Translations under genes and position numbers: made by a program
Assembly: GCF_963677565.1 (NCBI RefSeq)
Contig: NZ_OY781981.1
Coordinates: 434,001 to 498,000 of the forward strand
Direction of reading: 5' to 3'
From: an uncultured Draconibacterium sp.
GTDB lineage: Bacteria > Bacteroidota > Bacteroidia > Bacteroidales > Prolixibacteraceae
Length of the DNA stretch: 64,000 nucleotides
Shown here: piece after piece, positions 17,818 to 26,529 of the stretch
How the letters are laid out: each line of letters starts with the position of its first letter
Position numbering within the stretch: position 1 is the stretch's first letter
Notes under the pieces: generated by a model
What the model saw: the letters and a program-made list of their open reading frames with translations, nothing else
The model's database searches: none
Told to the model about the DNA's origin: nothing

Positions 17818-19902
17818 ATGACAGACAAACAAAATAACAAGAAAGATCAGAACAATCTGAACAACCCGTTTGGGAAATTTAGTCCCAAAAAGAACGACGG
17901 AAAGCCGCCTAAATTCAATGCATATTGGATTTACGGTATCATTGCCGTTGTATTCCTGATTGTACAATTTTACATCAGCAATAGTCGTGGCCCGGTTGAT
18001 ACATCGTGGCCCCAGGTAAAACAAATGCTGCAAAACGGCGATGTTGAGCGCATTGTTGTTGTGAACGAAAAAATTGCACGCATTTATCTTAAAGCAGACC
18101 GGATAAAAAATTACGAATCGGAGTTTGAAGGCAACTTTTCAAAACCATCGGATATTGGTCCACATTTTAAATTCAATACCGGACCGATCGAAAAATTTGC
18201 CGAAGATTTAACCGTTGCACAGGAAAATATGCAAGATAAAGTTTTCCCGGTTTATGAAGATGAAACTAACTGGGCACGAGATATAATCTGGTCTATTGGG
18301 CCATTTATCCTCATCATTCTGCTGTGGTGGTGGATCTTCCGCCGAATGAGCCGCGGTGGTGCCGGAGGTGGTGGTGCAGGCGGTATTTTCAATGTCGGAA
18401 AATCGCAGGCCAAAGTTTTTGATAAGGACCAAAAAGTATCAACAAATTTTAAAGATGTTGCCGGACTGGCTGAGGCCAAACAGGAAGTGGAAGAGATTGT
18501 TGAGTTCCTGAAAAGCCCTGCAAAATATACGAAACTTGGTGGTAAAATTCCAAAAGGAGCACTGTTGGTTGGCCCTCCGGGAACCGGAAAAACCCTGCTT
18601 GCAAAAGCGGTTGCCGGCGAAGCAAACGTTCCGTTTTTCAGCATGTCGGGATCTGATTTTGTTGAAATGTTTGTGGGTGTTGGAGCATCGCGGGTTCGCG
18701 ACTTGTTTAAACAGGCCAAAGAAAAAGCACCTTGTATTGTGTTTATTGATGAGATTGACGCCATTGGTCGTGCACGTGGAAAGAACCCGAATATGGGATC
18801 GAATGACGAGCGCGAAAATACGCTGAACCAACTGCTTACCGAGATGGATGGTTTCGATACCAACAGTGGTGTGATTATTCTGGCAGCTACCAACCGTGCC
18901 GATATTCTCGACCGTGCATTAATGCGTGCCGGCCGTTTCGACCGACAAATACATGTTGAATTGCCTGACCTGAATGAACGTGGAGAAATTTTCAATGTTC
19001 ATCTTCGTCCGTTAAAACTAAGCGAAGAGGTAAAAGTTGATTTTCTGGCAAAACAAACTCCGGGATTTTCAGGAGCAGATATTGCAAATGTTTGTAACGA
19101 AGCTGCACTGATTGCCGCACGTAGAAACAGAGAAGCGGTTACCAAACAAGATTTTCTTGATGCGGTTGACCGAATCATTGGTGGTTTGGAAAAGAAAAAC
19201 AAAATCATTTCTCAGCAAGAAAAGAAAACGATTGCTTTCCACGAAGCCGGACATGCGACCATTAGCTGGTTACTGGAATATGCACATCCGCTGGTAAAAG
19301 TAACGATTGTTCCACGCGGTAAAGCTTTAGGAGCAGCCTGGTATTTGCCTGAAGAACGTTCGATTACAACAAAAGAACAATTGCTCGATGAAATGGCATC
19401 GGCATTGGGCGGACGCGCTGCGGAGGAAATTACTTTTGGTAAAATTTCTTCGGGGGCACAAAACGACCTTGAAAAGGTGACCAAACAAGCATATGCAATG
19501 GTTAGCATTTTCGGAATGAGCGAAAAAGTTGGAAACATTAGCTATTACGATTCAACCGGTCAGTCGGATTACTCATTCACTAAACCGTACAGTGAAAAAA
19601 CGGCGGAGTTGATTGACGAGGAAGTTAAAATACTGATAGACAGCCAATATAAACGAGCAAAACAAGTATTACAAGATAATAAAGAAGGACACACCAAATT
19701 AGCCAACCTGCTGCTTGAACGCGAAGTAATTTTCAGCGAAGACCTGGAAGAAATATTTGGAAAACGCCCGTGGGATAAGAAGCATGTTATCTCGGAAAAC
19801 GGAAACGATAAAGCGGATTCAAAACCAGAAGTAAAGATTGAGCCAAAAGCTGATTCGGACAATAAAGTGGACGACACTTCAAAAGAACCAACCAAAGAAT
19901 AA
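17818..19902 (+). CDS. ftsH: ATP-dependent zinc metalloprotease FtsH
   Basis: FtsH degrades damaged and short-lived membrane and cytosolic proteins. The 694-residue protein has two N-terminal membrane helices (about 37-54 and 157-177) flanking a periplasmic domain, a Gly-rich linker, an AAA+ domain with Walker A GPPGTGKT near 252 and Walker B IVFIDEID, the second region of homology (ATNRADILDRALMRAGRFDR), and the zinc site HEAGH near 475. The C-terminal 50 residues are a Lys/Asp/Glu-rich tail of low complexity. The next gene starts directly after its stop codon. Confidence 0.98.
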   Translation: MTDKQNNKKDQNNLNNPFGKFSPKKNDGKPPKFNAYWIYGIIAVVFLIVQFYISNSRGPVDTSWPQVKQMLQNGDVERIVVVNEKIARIYLKADRIKNYESEFEGNFSKPSDIGPHFKFNTGPIEKFAEDLTVAQENMQDKVFPVYEDETNWARDIIWSIGPFILIILLWWWIFRRMSRGGAGGGGAGGIFNVGKSQAKVFDKDQKVSTNFKDVAGLAEAKQEVEEIVEFLKSPAKYTKLGGKIPKGALLVGPPGTGKTLLAKAVAGEANVPFFSMSGSDFVEMFVGVGASRVRDLFKQAKEKAPCIVFIDEIDAIGRARGKNPNMGSNDERENTLNQLLTEMDGFDTNSGVIILAATNRADILDRALMRAGRFDRQIHVELPDLNERGEIFNVHLRPLKLSEEVKVDFLAKQTPGFSGADIANVCNEAALIAARRNREAVTKQDFLDAVDRIIGGLEKKNKIISQQEKKTIAFHEAGHATISWLLEYAHPLVKVTIVPRGKALGAAWYLPEERSITTKEQLLDEMASALGGRAAEEITFGKISSGAQNDLEKVTKQAYAMVSIFGMSEKVGNISYYDSTGQSDYSFTKPYSEKTAELIDEEVKILIDSQYKRAKQVLQDNKEGHTKLANLLLEREVIFSEDLEEIFGKRPWDKKHVISENGNDKADSKPEVKIEPKADSDNKVDDTSKEPTKE

Positions 19903-20514
19903 ATGACGTCGGCTCGAGAAGAAATATTGAACAGGCTCAAAAACGCCATTCACCCCGAGCCGGAAAAACCCGATTTTGATGCTCCCGTTTACCACTCCAT
20001 TGAAAAATCTTTAGACAAAACGTTTAAAGAAAACCTGGAAGCGGTAAACGGGAGTGTTTATTTATGCAAATCGCAACAGGAGCTAATTGAACAACTTAAA
20101 GCACTTATTCAGAACATTCCAACAAATACTGTTTTCTGTGCTGAAAAAGAGTTGCAGGAACTGCTCTCTAAAAGTAATATTCCACATCAGGATTACGAGC
20201 CATCGGATGCAATGGAAGCCGGTATCACCTCGTGCGAATTTCTGATTGCTCATACCGGTTCGGTTATGGTAAGCTCGGCTTTGGAAGGAGGAAGACAACT
20301 ATCCGTTTTTCCACCACAACATATTGTTATAGCCCAAAAAGAGCAACTTGTTGATTACCTCGATACGGCTTATAAAAATATTCAGGAAAAATATCTGGAG
20401 CAATTACCTTCGCAAATTACCTTAATAACCGGGCCAAGCCGAACCGCAGATATCGAGAAAACATTGGTAATGGGAGCACACGGACCACGCGAACTACATG
20501 TGTTTCTTTATTAG
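19903..20514 (+). CDS. LutC/YkgG (LUD-domain) protein
   Basis: The 203-residue protein matches the LUD domain shared by LutB/LutC-type proteins of lactate use: DAMEAGITSCEFLIAHTGSVMVSS, PPQHIVIAQKEQLVDYL, and the C-terminal ITGPSRTADIEKTLVMGAHGPRELHVFL. No lutA or lutB neighbour is present. A lone LUD gene between ftsH and cdsA is a frequent Bacteroidota arrangement, so its role may not be lactate oxidation. Its ATG abuts the ftsH stop. Confidence 0.85.
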   Translation: MTSAREEILNRLKNAIHPEPEKPDFDAPVYHSIEKSLDKTFKENLEAVNGSVYLCKSQQELIEQLKALIQNIPTNTVFCAEKELQELLSKSNIPHQDYEPSDAMEAGITSCEFLIAHTGSVMVSSALEGGRQLSVFPPQHIVIAQKEQLVDYLDTAYKNIQEKYLEQLPSQITLITGPSRTADIEKTLVMGAHGPRELHVFLY

Positions 20515-20551
20515 CTTCACACTATTTAACTTATGGCAAACCATATTTTTT

Positions 20552-20559
20552 TAACTTTG
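20552..20559 (+). promoter_or_regulatory. -7 promoter element upstream of cdsA
   Basis: TAACTTTG fits TAnnTTTG and lies 88 bases before the GTG start of cdsA, leaving an untranslated leader of roughly 80 bases. Confidence 0.45.
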
Positions 20560-20647
20560 CAGCGTAAAACAAGGTTGGGAAATAATTTGCACGAAAACAA
20601 AATTGTTTACAGCAAGAACTTATAAAACTCAATCAAATATTTAAAAG

Positions 20648-21475
20648 GTGAGTAATATTGTTAAACGCTCTTTAACCGGAATAATTTATATCGCTGTCAT
20701 GCTTGGTGGCACATTACTGCATCCCATTGTGTTTGCGGTAGTTTTTTCAACTCTTTTGTTTTTTACGCAGTACGAATTTTATGCCTTGGTTGAAAAGGCA
20801 GGTCATCACCCTTCGCGAATAATCGGAAGTGTTTTTGGTGTCATCTTCTTCCTTATTTGTTTTGGGTTGTCAAATAATTACCTGCCTCGACATTTTGGCT
20901 TTAGTTTTATTCCCATTGTTGTTATTCTTCTAATAGTTGAGATTTTCAGAAGTAATAAACACACGCTCGAAAACGGAGGATTCAGCACCCTTGGTTTCGC
21001 CTACATAGCATTACCTTTTAGTTTGATGAATTTTGTGGTACACACCTCTGTGAATGGACACAATACCTTTTACCCATGGATTATGGTAGGTGTATTTTTT
21101 ATACTTTGGATAAACGATTCGGCAGCATATTTGTTTGGAACCAGCTTTGGGAAACATAAAATGTGTAAAAATATTTCTCCGGCAAAATCATGGGAAGGAC
21201 TAATAGGCGGCGCAGTGTTTGCAATAATTATGGGCATTTTAAATTCTGTAATGTTTCAAGCCATTAGCATGATAAGCTGGATAGGGATTGCATTACTAAC
21301 GGTTATCTTTGGTACACTCGGCGATCTTTTCGAATCGAAAATTAAACGCGAAATAGACGTGAAAGATTCGGGCACGATAATGCCCGGTCACGGTGGTTTC
21401 CTCGACCGTTTAGATAGTTTACTTTTTGTGATCCCGGCAATTTTTATTTGGCTAATATTTACCGGAAACGTTTAA
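20648..21475 (+). CDS. cdsA: Phosphatidate cytidylyltransferase
   Basis: CdsA makes CDP-diacylglycerol from phosphatidate and CTP, feeding the next gene. This 275-residue polytopic protein has the family signature GDLFESKIKREIDVKDSGTIMPGHGGFLDRLDS near its C-terminus and the upstream block NDSAAYLFGTSFGKHK...ISPAKSWEGLIGG. GTG 20648 is used as start, since MSNIVKRSLTGIIYI is the usual N-terminus. The pssA gene follows after 12 bases. Confidence 0.95.
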   Translation: MSNIVKRSLTGIIYIAVMLGGTLLHPIVFAVVFSTLLFFTQYEFYALVEKAGHHPSRIIGSVFGVIFFLICFGLSNNYLPRHFGFSFIPIVVILLIVEIFRSNKHTLENGGFSTLGFAYIALPFSLMNFVVHTSVNGHNTFYPWIMVGVFFILWINDSAAYLFGTSFGKHKMCKNISPAKSWEGLIGGAVFAIIMGILNSVMFQAISMISWIGIALLTVIFGTLGDLFESKIKREIDVKDSGTIMPGHGGFLDRLDSLLFVIPAIFIWLIFTGNV

Positions 21476-21487
21476 CGCGTAAAACGA

Positions 21488-22234
21488 ATGAGAAGCATAA
21501 TTAAACAGATACCCAATTTTATTACCACTCTTAACCTCCTGTCTGGAGTTATAGCAACTATTTTTGCTATAGACGGGCACCTGATTTGGGCAGGAATATT
21601 TATTTGTGCAGCGTCCGTTTTCGACTTTGCCGACGGGCTTGCAGCAAGGGCGTTAAAAGCCTACTCTGAAATTGGTAAACAACTTGATTCATTATCCGAT
21701 TTAGTTTCGTTTGGTGTGGCTCCGGGAGCCATTCTGTTTACTTTGCTTGAGTTTTCGTTATTCGGGAAAAACCTGCCAATTCATGAAATTGTTGCTGATT
21801 GGTGGGAATGGCTCATCCTCTTTTCTGCTTTCCTTGTGCCGGTTTTTGGTGCAATCCGATTGGCAAAATTTAATGTATTCACCAGCGACGAACCTTTTTT
21901 CAGAGGCTTGCCTATTCCCTCAAACGGAATCTTCTGGGCTTCACTTGGTTTAATGCTCGAATTCCCGAAATACTACGAATATTTCGAATACATCTATACC
22001 ACAAAAAACCTGGTTATGCTTGGAATTTTTATGTCGGGAATGATGGTGATCAACCTGCCGATGTTCTCGCTGAAAGTAAAAAACCTGCGAATTAAAGAAA
22101 ACTGGTACCGCTATCTTTTCCTTGCACTGTCCGCCGTTCTGCTCGTTGTTTTTAATGTGTACGGATTAGCAATGGTTATTTTACTTTACATTATTCTTAA
22201 TGTGATTTTTTACTTGTTCAAAGTAAAGTTCTAA
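21488..22234 (+). CDS. pssA: CDP-diacylglycerol--serine O-phosphatidyltransferase
   Basis: This enzyme makes phosphatidylserine, the precursor of phosphatidylethanolamine. The CDP-alcohol phosphotransferase signature DG-x2-AR-x8-G-x3-D-x3-D is complete in DGLAARALKAYSEIGKQLDSLSD. The 248-residue protein has about seven or eight membrane helices. It is consecutive with cdsA, the enzyme that supplies its substrate, so the two are likely co-transcribed. Confidence 0.94.
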   Translation: MRSIIKQIPNFITTLNLLSGVIATIFAIDGHLIWAGIFICAASVFDFADGLAARALKAYSEIGKQLDSLSDLVSFGVAPGAILFTLLEFSLFGKNLPIHEIVADWWEWLILFSAFLVPVFGAIRLAKFNVFTSDEPFFRGLPIPSNGIFWASLGLMLEFPKYYEYFEYIYTTKNLVMLGIFMSGMMVINLPMFSLKVKNLRIKENWYRYLFLALSAVLLVVFNVYGLAMVILLYIILNVIFYLFKVKF

Positions 22235-22680
22235 GCAAAAGCAAAAATCCAACCCGTACCGGGTTGTCTACTTTTTTCTGATATCCCTTACTATAATTGA
22301 ACTCCTACGGAGTTTTTTAAAAGTTGCTATTTCAAATGCTTAACTCTCCGGGGAAAGCCCGGTAAGGGCTTGATTATAGTAATAAGCAATACGTAAAAAA
22401 AGGAATCCCGTAGGGATTCGATCAGTTGGGGAAAGAAAATAACTTTAGATGAATTTACTTCACCGGCGTTGCCAAACAGACAAAAGAAAAGCCCCTGAAA
22501 ACGGAAGAAAATATTTTCCCGAGGGAAAGATTAATAATACGCCATGACAAATTGACTTCCGAAACCAGAGGCTTATATCTTTAATTCATAACTTAAATGC
22601 AGCGAATTACTGCACTTGTTACATACTTAACAACGAAGGGGGAAAGTTGTTTTTAATTTATCTAAATAATTGATTGGAAA
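22235..22680. repeat. Gene-free region with a cluster of REP-like hairpins
   Basis: No coding frame was seen. Four short GC-rich palindromes lie within 170 bases. They are CAACCCG-TAC-CGGGTTG (22250-22266), AACTCC-TAC-GGAGTT (22300-22314), AAGCCC-GGTAA-GGGCTT (22355-22371) and GAATCCC-GTA-GGGATTC (22403-22419). A weaker TTTCCC-GA-GGGAAA lies at 22515-22528. The middle two are enclosed by a 10-base inverted repeat, TTACTATAAT (22289-22298) and ATTATAGTAA (22374-22383). The stems differ in sequence, but three share a TAC/GTA loop. This resembles REP/REPIN-type elements. The first hairpin could also help end the pssA transcript. Confidence 0.6.
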
Positions 22681-23844
22681 CTATTTCAAAGGTGCGGCAA
22701 ACTTTAACACATCGGCATCAGTTATTTCCTTATCGCACAAAATAATAAGCCTTTCAATCACGTTTCTGAACTCGCGAATATTCCCGGTCCAGTTAATTTT
22801 TTGTAGCTCCTTTATGGCTTTTTCGGTAATGGTTTTCTCCTGCATTCCGTACTCACCACAAATTTGTTTTATAAAATGGCTGGCTAATAAAGGAATATCT
22901 TCAAGGCGTTCGTTAAGTGTAGGAACGTGAATAAGAATTACGCTTAAACGGTGGTATAAGTCTTCTCGGAATTTATTGTCATCAATTTCGTTCGCCAGGT
23001 TTTTATTGGTTGCTGCCACTACCCGAACATCCACTTTTATGTGTTTGTCACCTCCAACACGGCTGATAATACTTTCCTGCAGTGCGCGCAAAACTTTGGC
23101 TTGTGCCGAAAGGCTCATATCGCCAATTTCATCCAGGAAAAGTGTTCCTCCGTTGGCTTGTTCAAATTTTCCTTTGCGTTGTTTTACTGCTGATGTAAAT
23201 GCTCCTTTTTCATGACCAAACAACTCGCTTTCAATCAACTCAGAAGGAATTGCAGCACAATTCACCTCTACAAACGGGCCCGATGAACGATTACTCTGAT
23301 CATGAATACGTCGTGCCACCAGCTCTTTTCCCGAGCCATTAGCGCCAGTTATCAGAACACGTGCATCGGTTGGAGCAACACGGTCGGCCATTTGAATAAT
23401 TTCGGTAATGGCTTTTGACTCACCAATTATTTGAAACTTTTTATTGACTTTTTTCTTCAAGATTTTAGTCTCTGTTACCAATGTTGATTTATCCATTGCA
23501 TTACGGATGGTAATCAACAAACGATTTAAGTCAAGCGGTTTTTCAATATAATCAAAGGCTCCTTTTTTTATAGAGTCAACGGCGGTATCAATATTTCCGT
23601 GTCCCGATATCATTACTACCGGAGTATCGGGTGCCAAAACTACCAGTCTTTCAAGCACTTCAATTCCGTCCAATCCCGGCATCTTAATATCACAAAGAAC
23701 AATATCGTACTCTGCCGAACGAATTTTCTCGATTCCTTTTGTTCCATCTTCTGCCAGATCTACTTCATATTTCTCGTATTCGAGAATATCTTTTAAAGTG
23801 TTCCGAATACTTCTCTCATCATCTATTACCAGGATCTTTGACAT
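22681..23844 (-). CDS. NtrC-family response regulator without DNA-binding domain
   Basis: This 387-residue protein has a receiver domain (residues 1-120: acidic pair DD at 8-9, phospho-acceptor D52 in VLCDIKMPG, K102). It then has a sigma-54-interacting AAA+ domain with Walker A GANGSGKE (167-174), the sigma-54 contact loop GAFTSA (214-219), Walker B FLDEIGD (236-242) and WTGNIREFRNVIER (352-365). It ends about 22 residues later with no Fis-type helix-turn-helix, where full-length relatives carry another 50-80 residues. It may activate sigma-54 promoters from solution. No sensor kinase gene is adjacent. It is separated from the sulfur operon upstream on the same strand by a terminator. Confidence 0.92.
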   Translation of the reverse strand: MSKILVIDDERSIRNTLKDILEYEKYEVDLAEDGTKGIEKIRSAEYDIVLCDIKMPGLDGIEVLERLVVLAPDTPVVMISGHGNIDTAVDSIKKGAFDYIEKPLDLNRLLITIRNAMDKSTLVTETKILKKKVNKKFQIIGESKAITEIIQMADRVAPTDARVLITGANGSGKELVARRIHDQSNRSSGPFVEVNCAAIPSELIESELFGHEKGAFTSAVKQRKGKFEQANGGTLFLDEIGDMSLSAQAKVLRALQESIISRVGGDKHIKVDVRVVAATNKNLANEIDDNKFREDLYHRLSVILIHVPTLNERLEDIPLLASHFIKQICGEYGMQEKTITEKAIKELQKINWTGNIREFRNVIERLIILCDKEITDADVLKFAAPLK

Positions 23845-23912
23845 GCGTTTCTATTTTAATTTCGAATATAACAATAAGTATTGACGAGTGCTAAGCAAAA
23901 ATGATTCCAAAT

Positions 23913-23941
23913 AAAAATCCCGATGAAAAAATTCACCGGGA
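23913..23941 (-). terminator. Terminator of the polysulfide-reductase/rhodanese operon
   Basis: On the minus strand TCCCGGTGAA pairs with TTCATCGGGA (one G.U pair) around a four-base loop, followed by TTTTT. On the plus strand the wobble becomes an A-C mismatch, which supports minus-strand use. It lies 30 bases past the last gene of the operon. Confidence 0.85.
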
Positions 23942-23970
23942 CTTTTTGAAATATATAATTGTATGGTTTT

Positions 23971-24609
23971 TTAACAACCTCCGGCAGCAACATTTGTTTT
24001 TTCGCGTCGACGTACCTGTACCGGTTTGTTATCCTGATCTGAAATAAGTTCTGCTCCATCTTTCGGCGCGGCCATGTCGGCATAATCGTACTTTGGAAAT
24101 CCGCTGAAATAAGCATCGTCGCTCATTGTATTGTATAAATCATCTTCATTCGCTTTGTAATACTCGTATCCGCCTAACAATAGCTTGATATTATTGAACC
24201 CCACCTGGCGGAAGAACATCCATGGACCATTTGCCTGCAATTCGTTTTCGCCATATAAAACAATAGTTACTCCCATGTCTCGAAGTGCAGCTAAACGCTC
24301 TACATTTTCCGGAAATGTTAAAGTATTTGCCGACAAGTTCTCGGCTCCGGGAATATGTCCCTGGCCAAACACAAAATTATCGCGAATATCGAACAAAACG
24401 ATACTGTCAGGTTTATTGGCAATCACGTCTTCCAGCTCCCACGGATAGAAATAATCTTCTCCATCGAGTAAGGCCTCGATACTTTCATCCATACTTTTTT
24501 CGTATTCAAACAAAGGTTTTGGCATGGTTAAGAAACCAACAACGAGAACGATCACAAAAACTGAAACTGCGATTAATGTTCTCCACGGATTTAGTTCGTG
24601 TATATGCAT
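23971..24609 (-). CDS. Membrane-anchored rhodanese-fold protein lacking catalytic Cys, with C-terminal GGC tail
   Basis: This 212-residue protein has one N-terminal membrane helix (residues 11-29) and a rhodanese domain (about 55-155: VLFDIRDNFVFGQGHIPGAENL, LLLGGYEYY). At the active-site loop, where rhodaneses carry the persulfide Cys, it reads VLYGENE with Gly at 120. The only Cys in the whole protein is the last residue, C212, at the end of VQVRRREKTNVAAGGC. The same 16 residues end the neighbouring gene. With no thiol in the rhodanese pocket, the tail Cys is the only candidate sulfur-binding site. It is the last gene of the sulfur operon, 27 bases after its sister gene. Confidence 0.8.
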   Translation of the reverse strand: MHIHELNPWRTLIAVSVFVIVLVVGFLTMPKPLFEYEKSMDESIEALLDGEDYFYPWELEDVIANKPDSIVLFDIRDNFVFGQGHIPGAENLSANTLTFPENVERLAALRDMGVTIVLYGENELQANGPWMFFRQVGFNNIKLLLGGYEYYKANEDDLYNTMSDDAYFSGFPKYDYADMAAPKDGAELISDQDNKPVQVRRREKTNVAAGGC

Positions 24610-24636
24610 GATATTAATTTTTTCAATAGTTAGGAA

Positions 24637-25248
24637 TTAGCAACCGCCAGCTGCAACGTTTGTTTTTTCTCTTCTGCGCACCTGCACCTCAACATTTTCT
24701 CCATCGGGAGCTGCTGATTCGGCACCGGTAAAATAAATTTGAGCTCCTTTACGAAATGCATAAAGTTCATGTTCCTTTTTTGCAGCATCGTCTTCCGGCG
24801 GAAGTGGCTCGATAATCGTTTGCATCCAACAATTTAAGCCACCTTTCATAACATACGTACCATTAATCCCCAGACGTTTGGTAAGGACCCATGTTTGATC
24901 GGCACGGATATCGTCGTTGGAAATGAATACCACTTTAACGCCGGGTACTCCAAAATAGGAAAGGTTATCATCGATAAGCAGGTTTTCTAAAGGTACATTA
25001 ACCGATCCGGGAATGGCATATTCCTCGAACTCTGCTTCAGGTCTCACATCTACCATTAATAATGAAGGATCTCCCTGAATAATCATTTTAGCCACCTGGT
25101 CGGTACTAACATACCTTGTTGGCTGAATAATCTCCTGCAGCAATTCTTCAGGAGCAATTTGATCTGGCTCGTTTTCGGTTGTAAGAAACAGCGTTCCTCC
25201 GGCCAACACCAGCATTAATATGGTAAGAAAAATATAATTTCGGTTCAT
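24637..25248 (-). CDS. Second rhodanese-fold protein lacking catalytic Cys, same C-terminal GGC tail
   Basis: This 203-residue protein has an N-terminal helix that is either a signal or an anchor (residues 5-22) and a rhodanese domain (about 47-145: LLMVDVRPEAEFEEYAIPGSVNVPL, YVMKGGLNCW). The active-site loop reads VVFISNDD, with Ser110 at the usual Cys position. C140 lies near the domain end and C203 is the final residue of VQVRRREKTNVAAGGC. Outside the tail the two rhodaneses are only distantly alike. Ten of the sixteen tail codons differ synonymously from the sister gene, so the peptide itself is under selection. It is separated from the YeeE/YedE gene upstream by 97 bases. Confidence 0.8.
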   Translation of the reverse strand: MNRNYIFLTILMLVLAGGTLFLTTENEPDQIAPEELLQEIIQPTRYVSTDQVAKMIIQGDPSLLMVDVRPEAEFEEYAIPGSVNVPLENLLIDDNLSYFGVPGVKVVFISNDDIRADQTWVLTKRLGINGTYVMKGGLNCWMQTIIEPLPPEDDAAKKEHELYAFRKGAQIYFTGAESAAPDGENVEVQVRRREKTNVAAGGC

Positions 25249-25345
25249 CTCATTTAAATTATCAATTCATAAATATCTTCGATGAAACTTAGGCTAGTTC
25301 TGAATAAGAAAGATTTCCATTCAGCGCTATCCGGGCTTCATTGGT

Positions 25346-25957
25346 TTAGAACTTGTATTGTTTCATGTTTTTCCGAACGCGTTTTTCAATAAACATTGTT
25401 CCCCAAAACGCAGCCAGTGCCACAACTGTAAATACAAAGGCAAATATCGGTGCCGGAATTCCTGTCAGATCGGTTAGGGTAATATTTCCCATATCGCCAC
25501 TGGTAAAGAAATCTTCAAACAGTGGATAAGCCAGCGAAAATCCAAAGATTCCAAGGTAAAGTCCAATGGTGAAGAACACTGCATCGAGTTTACCGATGGC
25601 AATGCCCGTAAAACTCGTACCCGGGCAATACCCACCCAAAACAAAGCCAACTCCCATTATAACTCCTCCAACAATCATTGGCGTTAAGAATGTGGGTAGA
25701 ATAAATATTTTTGAAAGATCGAGCCAACCAACATAATCAAAATACATCAGCCCAACCATTGCTACTATCAATGCGGTAAAAAATACGCGAAGAACAACAA
25801 AGTTGTAGCCATAGAATACACCGGCAAGATTTCGTGATGAAGAAAATCCCGATGCTTCAAGAATAAATCCGAATGCGATCCCCAGGAGGATTGCAATTAC
25901 AAAATCCCAGCCTTCGCCTATTACACCATTAGGAATTAAAGGTCCCATTTTATCCAA
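25346..25957 (-). CDS. YeeE/YedE (TsuA-type) sulfur transporter, second half-protein
   Basis: This 203-residue membrane protein corresponds to one half of YeeE/YedE (TsuA), which imports thiosulfate-type sulfur through a relay of Cys residues. It has GIAFGFILEASGFSSSRNLAG, the helix-hairpin motif GVGFVLGGYCPGTSFTGIAIGKLDA with the conserved Cys, and five or six helices. The other half is the gene 15 bases upstream. Located between the reductase genes and the rhodaneses, it probably passes sulfur across the inner membrane to or from the reductase. Confidence 0.9.
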   Translation of the reverse strand: MDKMGPLIPNGVIGEGWDFVIAILLGIAFGFILEASGFSSSRNLAGVFYGYNFVVLRVFFTALIVAMVGLMYFDYVGWLDLSKIFILPTFLTPMIVGGVIMGVGFVLGGYCPGTSFTGIAIGKLDAVFFTIGLYLGIFGFSLAYPLFEDFFTSGDMGNITLTDLTGIPAPIFAFVFTVVALAAFWGTMFIEKRVRKNMKQYKF

Positions 25958-25972
25958 TTTTTTGTTTGATTA

Positions 25973-26509
25973 TTAAATCCAAAGTTTTCTAAATACATAG
26001 GCTACTGCGTATCCGGTGCCAAAAATGGCAAACATCACAATAACTCCTCCCAAGGCAAAAGTTGCACTTCCACTTAATGCAGCTCCACTGGTACATCCTC
26101 TCCCAAACTGACTGCCAATTCCAAACAACGCTCCGCCAACTACCGCCAGAATCAATCGTTTTTTATTGGTAATCTGAGGTCCTTTATCAGTTCTGAATTT
26201 CTTGATTCTTCCGAAAACAATACCTGAAAAAATTCCTCCAAGTAAAATTCCCAACGATTCAAACACCAACCATGTATACATTGGCGAATGATCGTCGCTG
26301 ACAAATTGTTTCATATAGGCATTTGCCTCAGTAGCTTTTGGTGCCACTGTATTTGATGTTGTTACAACCGCACTTTTTACTGCACCGCTGGCACCCAGTC
26401 CGCGGCCTGTAATAAATATGGTTACAAGAATCAGTAACCCGAGTAATACTCCACCCAAATATGGGTTGATGTATTTTGGTTGTTTTATTGTATTTTTTTC
26501 TGAACTCAT
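25973..26509 (-). CDS. YeeE/YedE (TsuA-type) sulfur transporter, first half-protein
   Basis: This 178-residue membrane protein has the other YeeE/YedE half: GILLGGIFSGIVFGRIKKF and the core VGGALFGIGSQFGRGCTSGAALSG with the conserved Cys in GCTSG. It has four or five helices, the first near residues 18-35. Full-length TsuA carries both halves in one chain of about 350 residues. Here they are two genes with a 15-base spacer, and both keep the motif Cys, so the split looks functional rather than a frameshift. Confidence 0.9.
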   Translation of the reverse strand: MSSEKNTIKQPKYINPYLGGVLLGLLILVTIFITGRGLGASGAVKSAVVTTSNTVAPKATEANAYMKQFVSDDHSPMYTWLVFESLGILLGGIFSGIVFGRIKKFRTDKGPQITNKKRLILAVVGGALFGIGSQFGRGCTSGAALSGSATFALGGVIVMFAIFGTGYAVAYVFRKLWI

Positions 26510-26529
26510 ATCTTGTTATATATAAATCG

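Noticed and set aside
18252..18995. Long minus-strand frame inside ftsH
   Set aside because: It is antisense to a highly conserved AAA+ domain, with no start signal and low-complexity composition; a codon-bias shadow.
23971..25248. Tail identity of the two rhodaneses explained by recent gene conversion
   Set aside because: Ten of sixteen codons differ synonymously while all residues match, so selection on the peptide is the better explanation.
25346..26509. YeeE/YedE halves as a frameshifted pseudogene
   Set aside because: Each half has its own start, a complete motif Cys and normal helix content, with a clean 15-base spacer.
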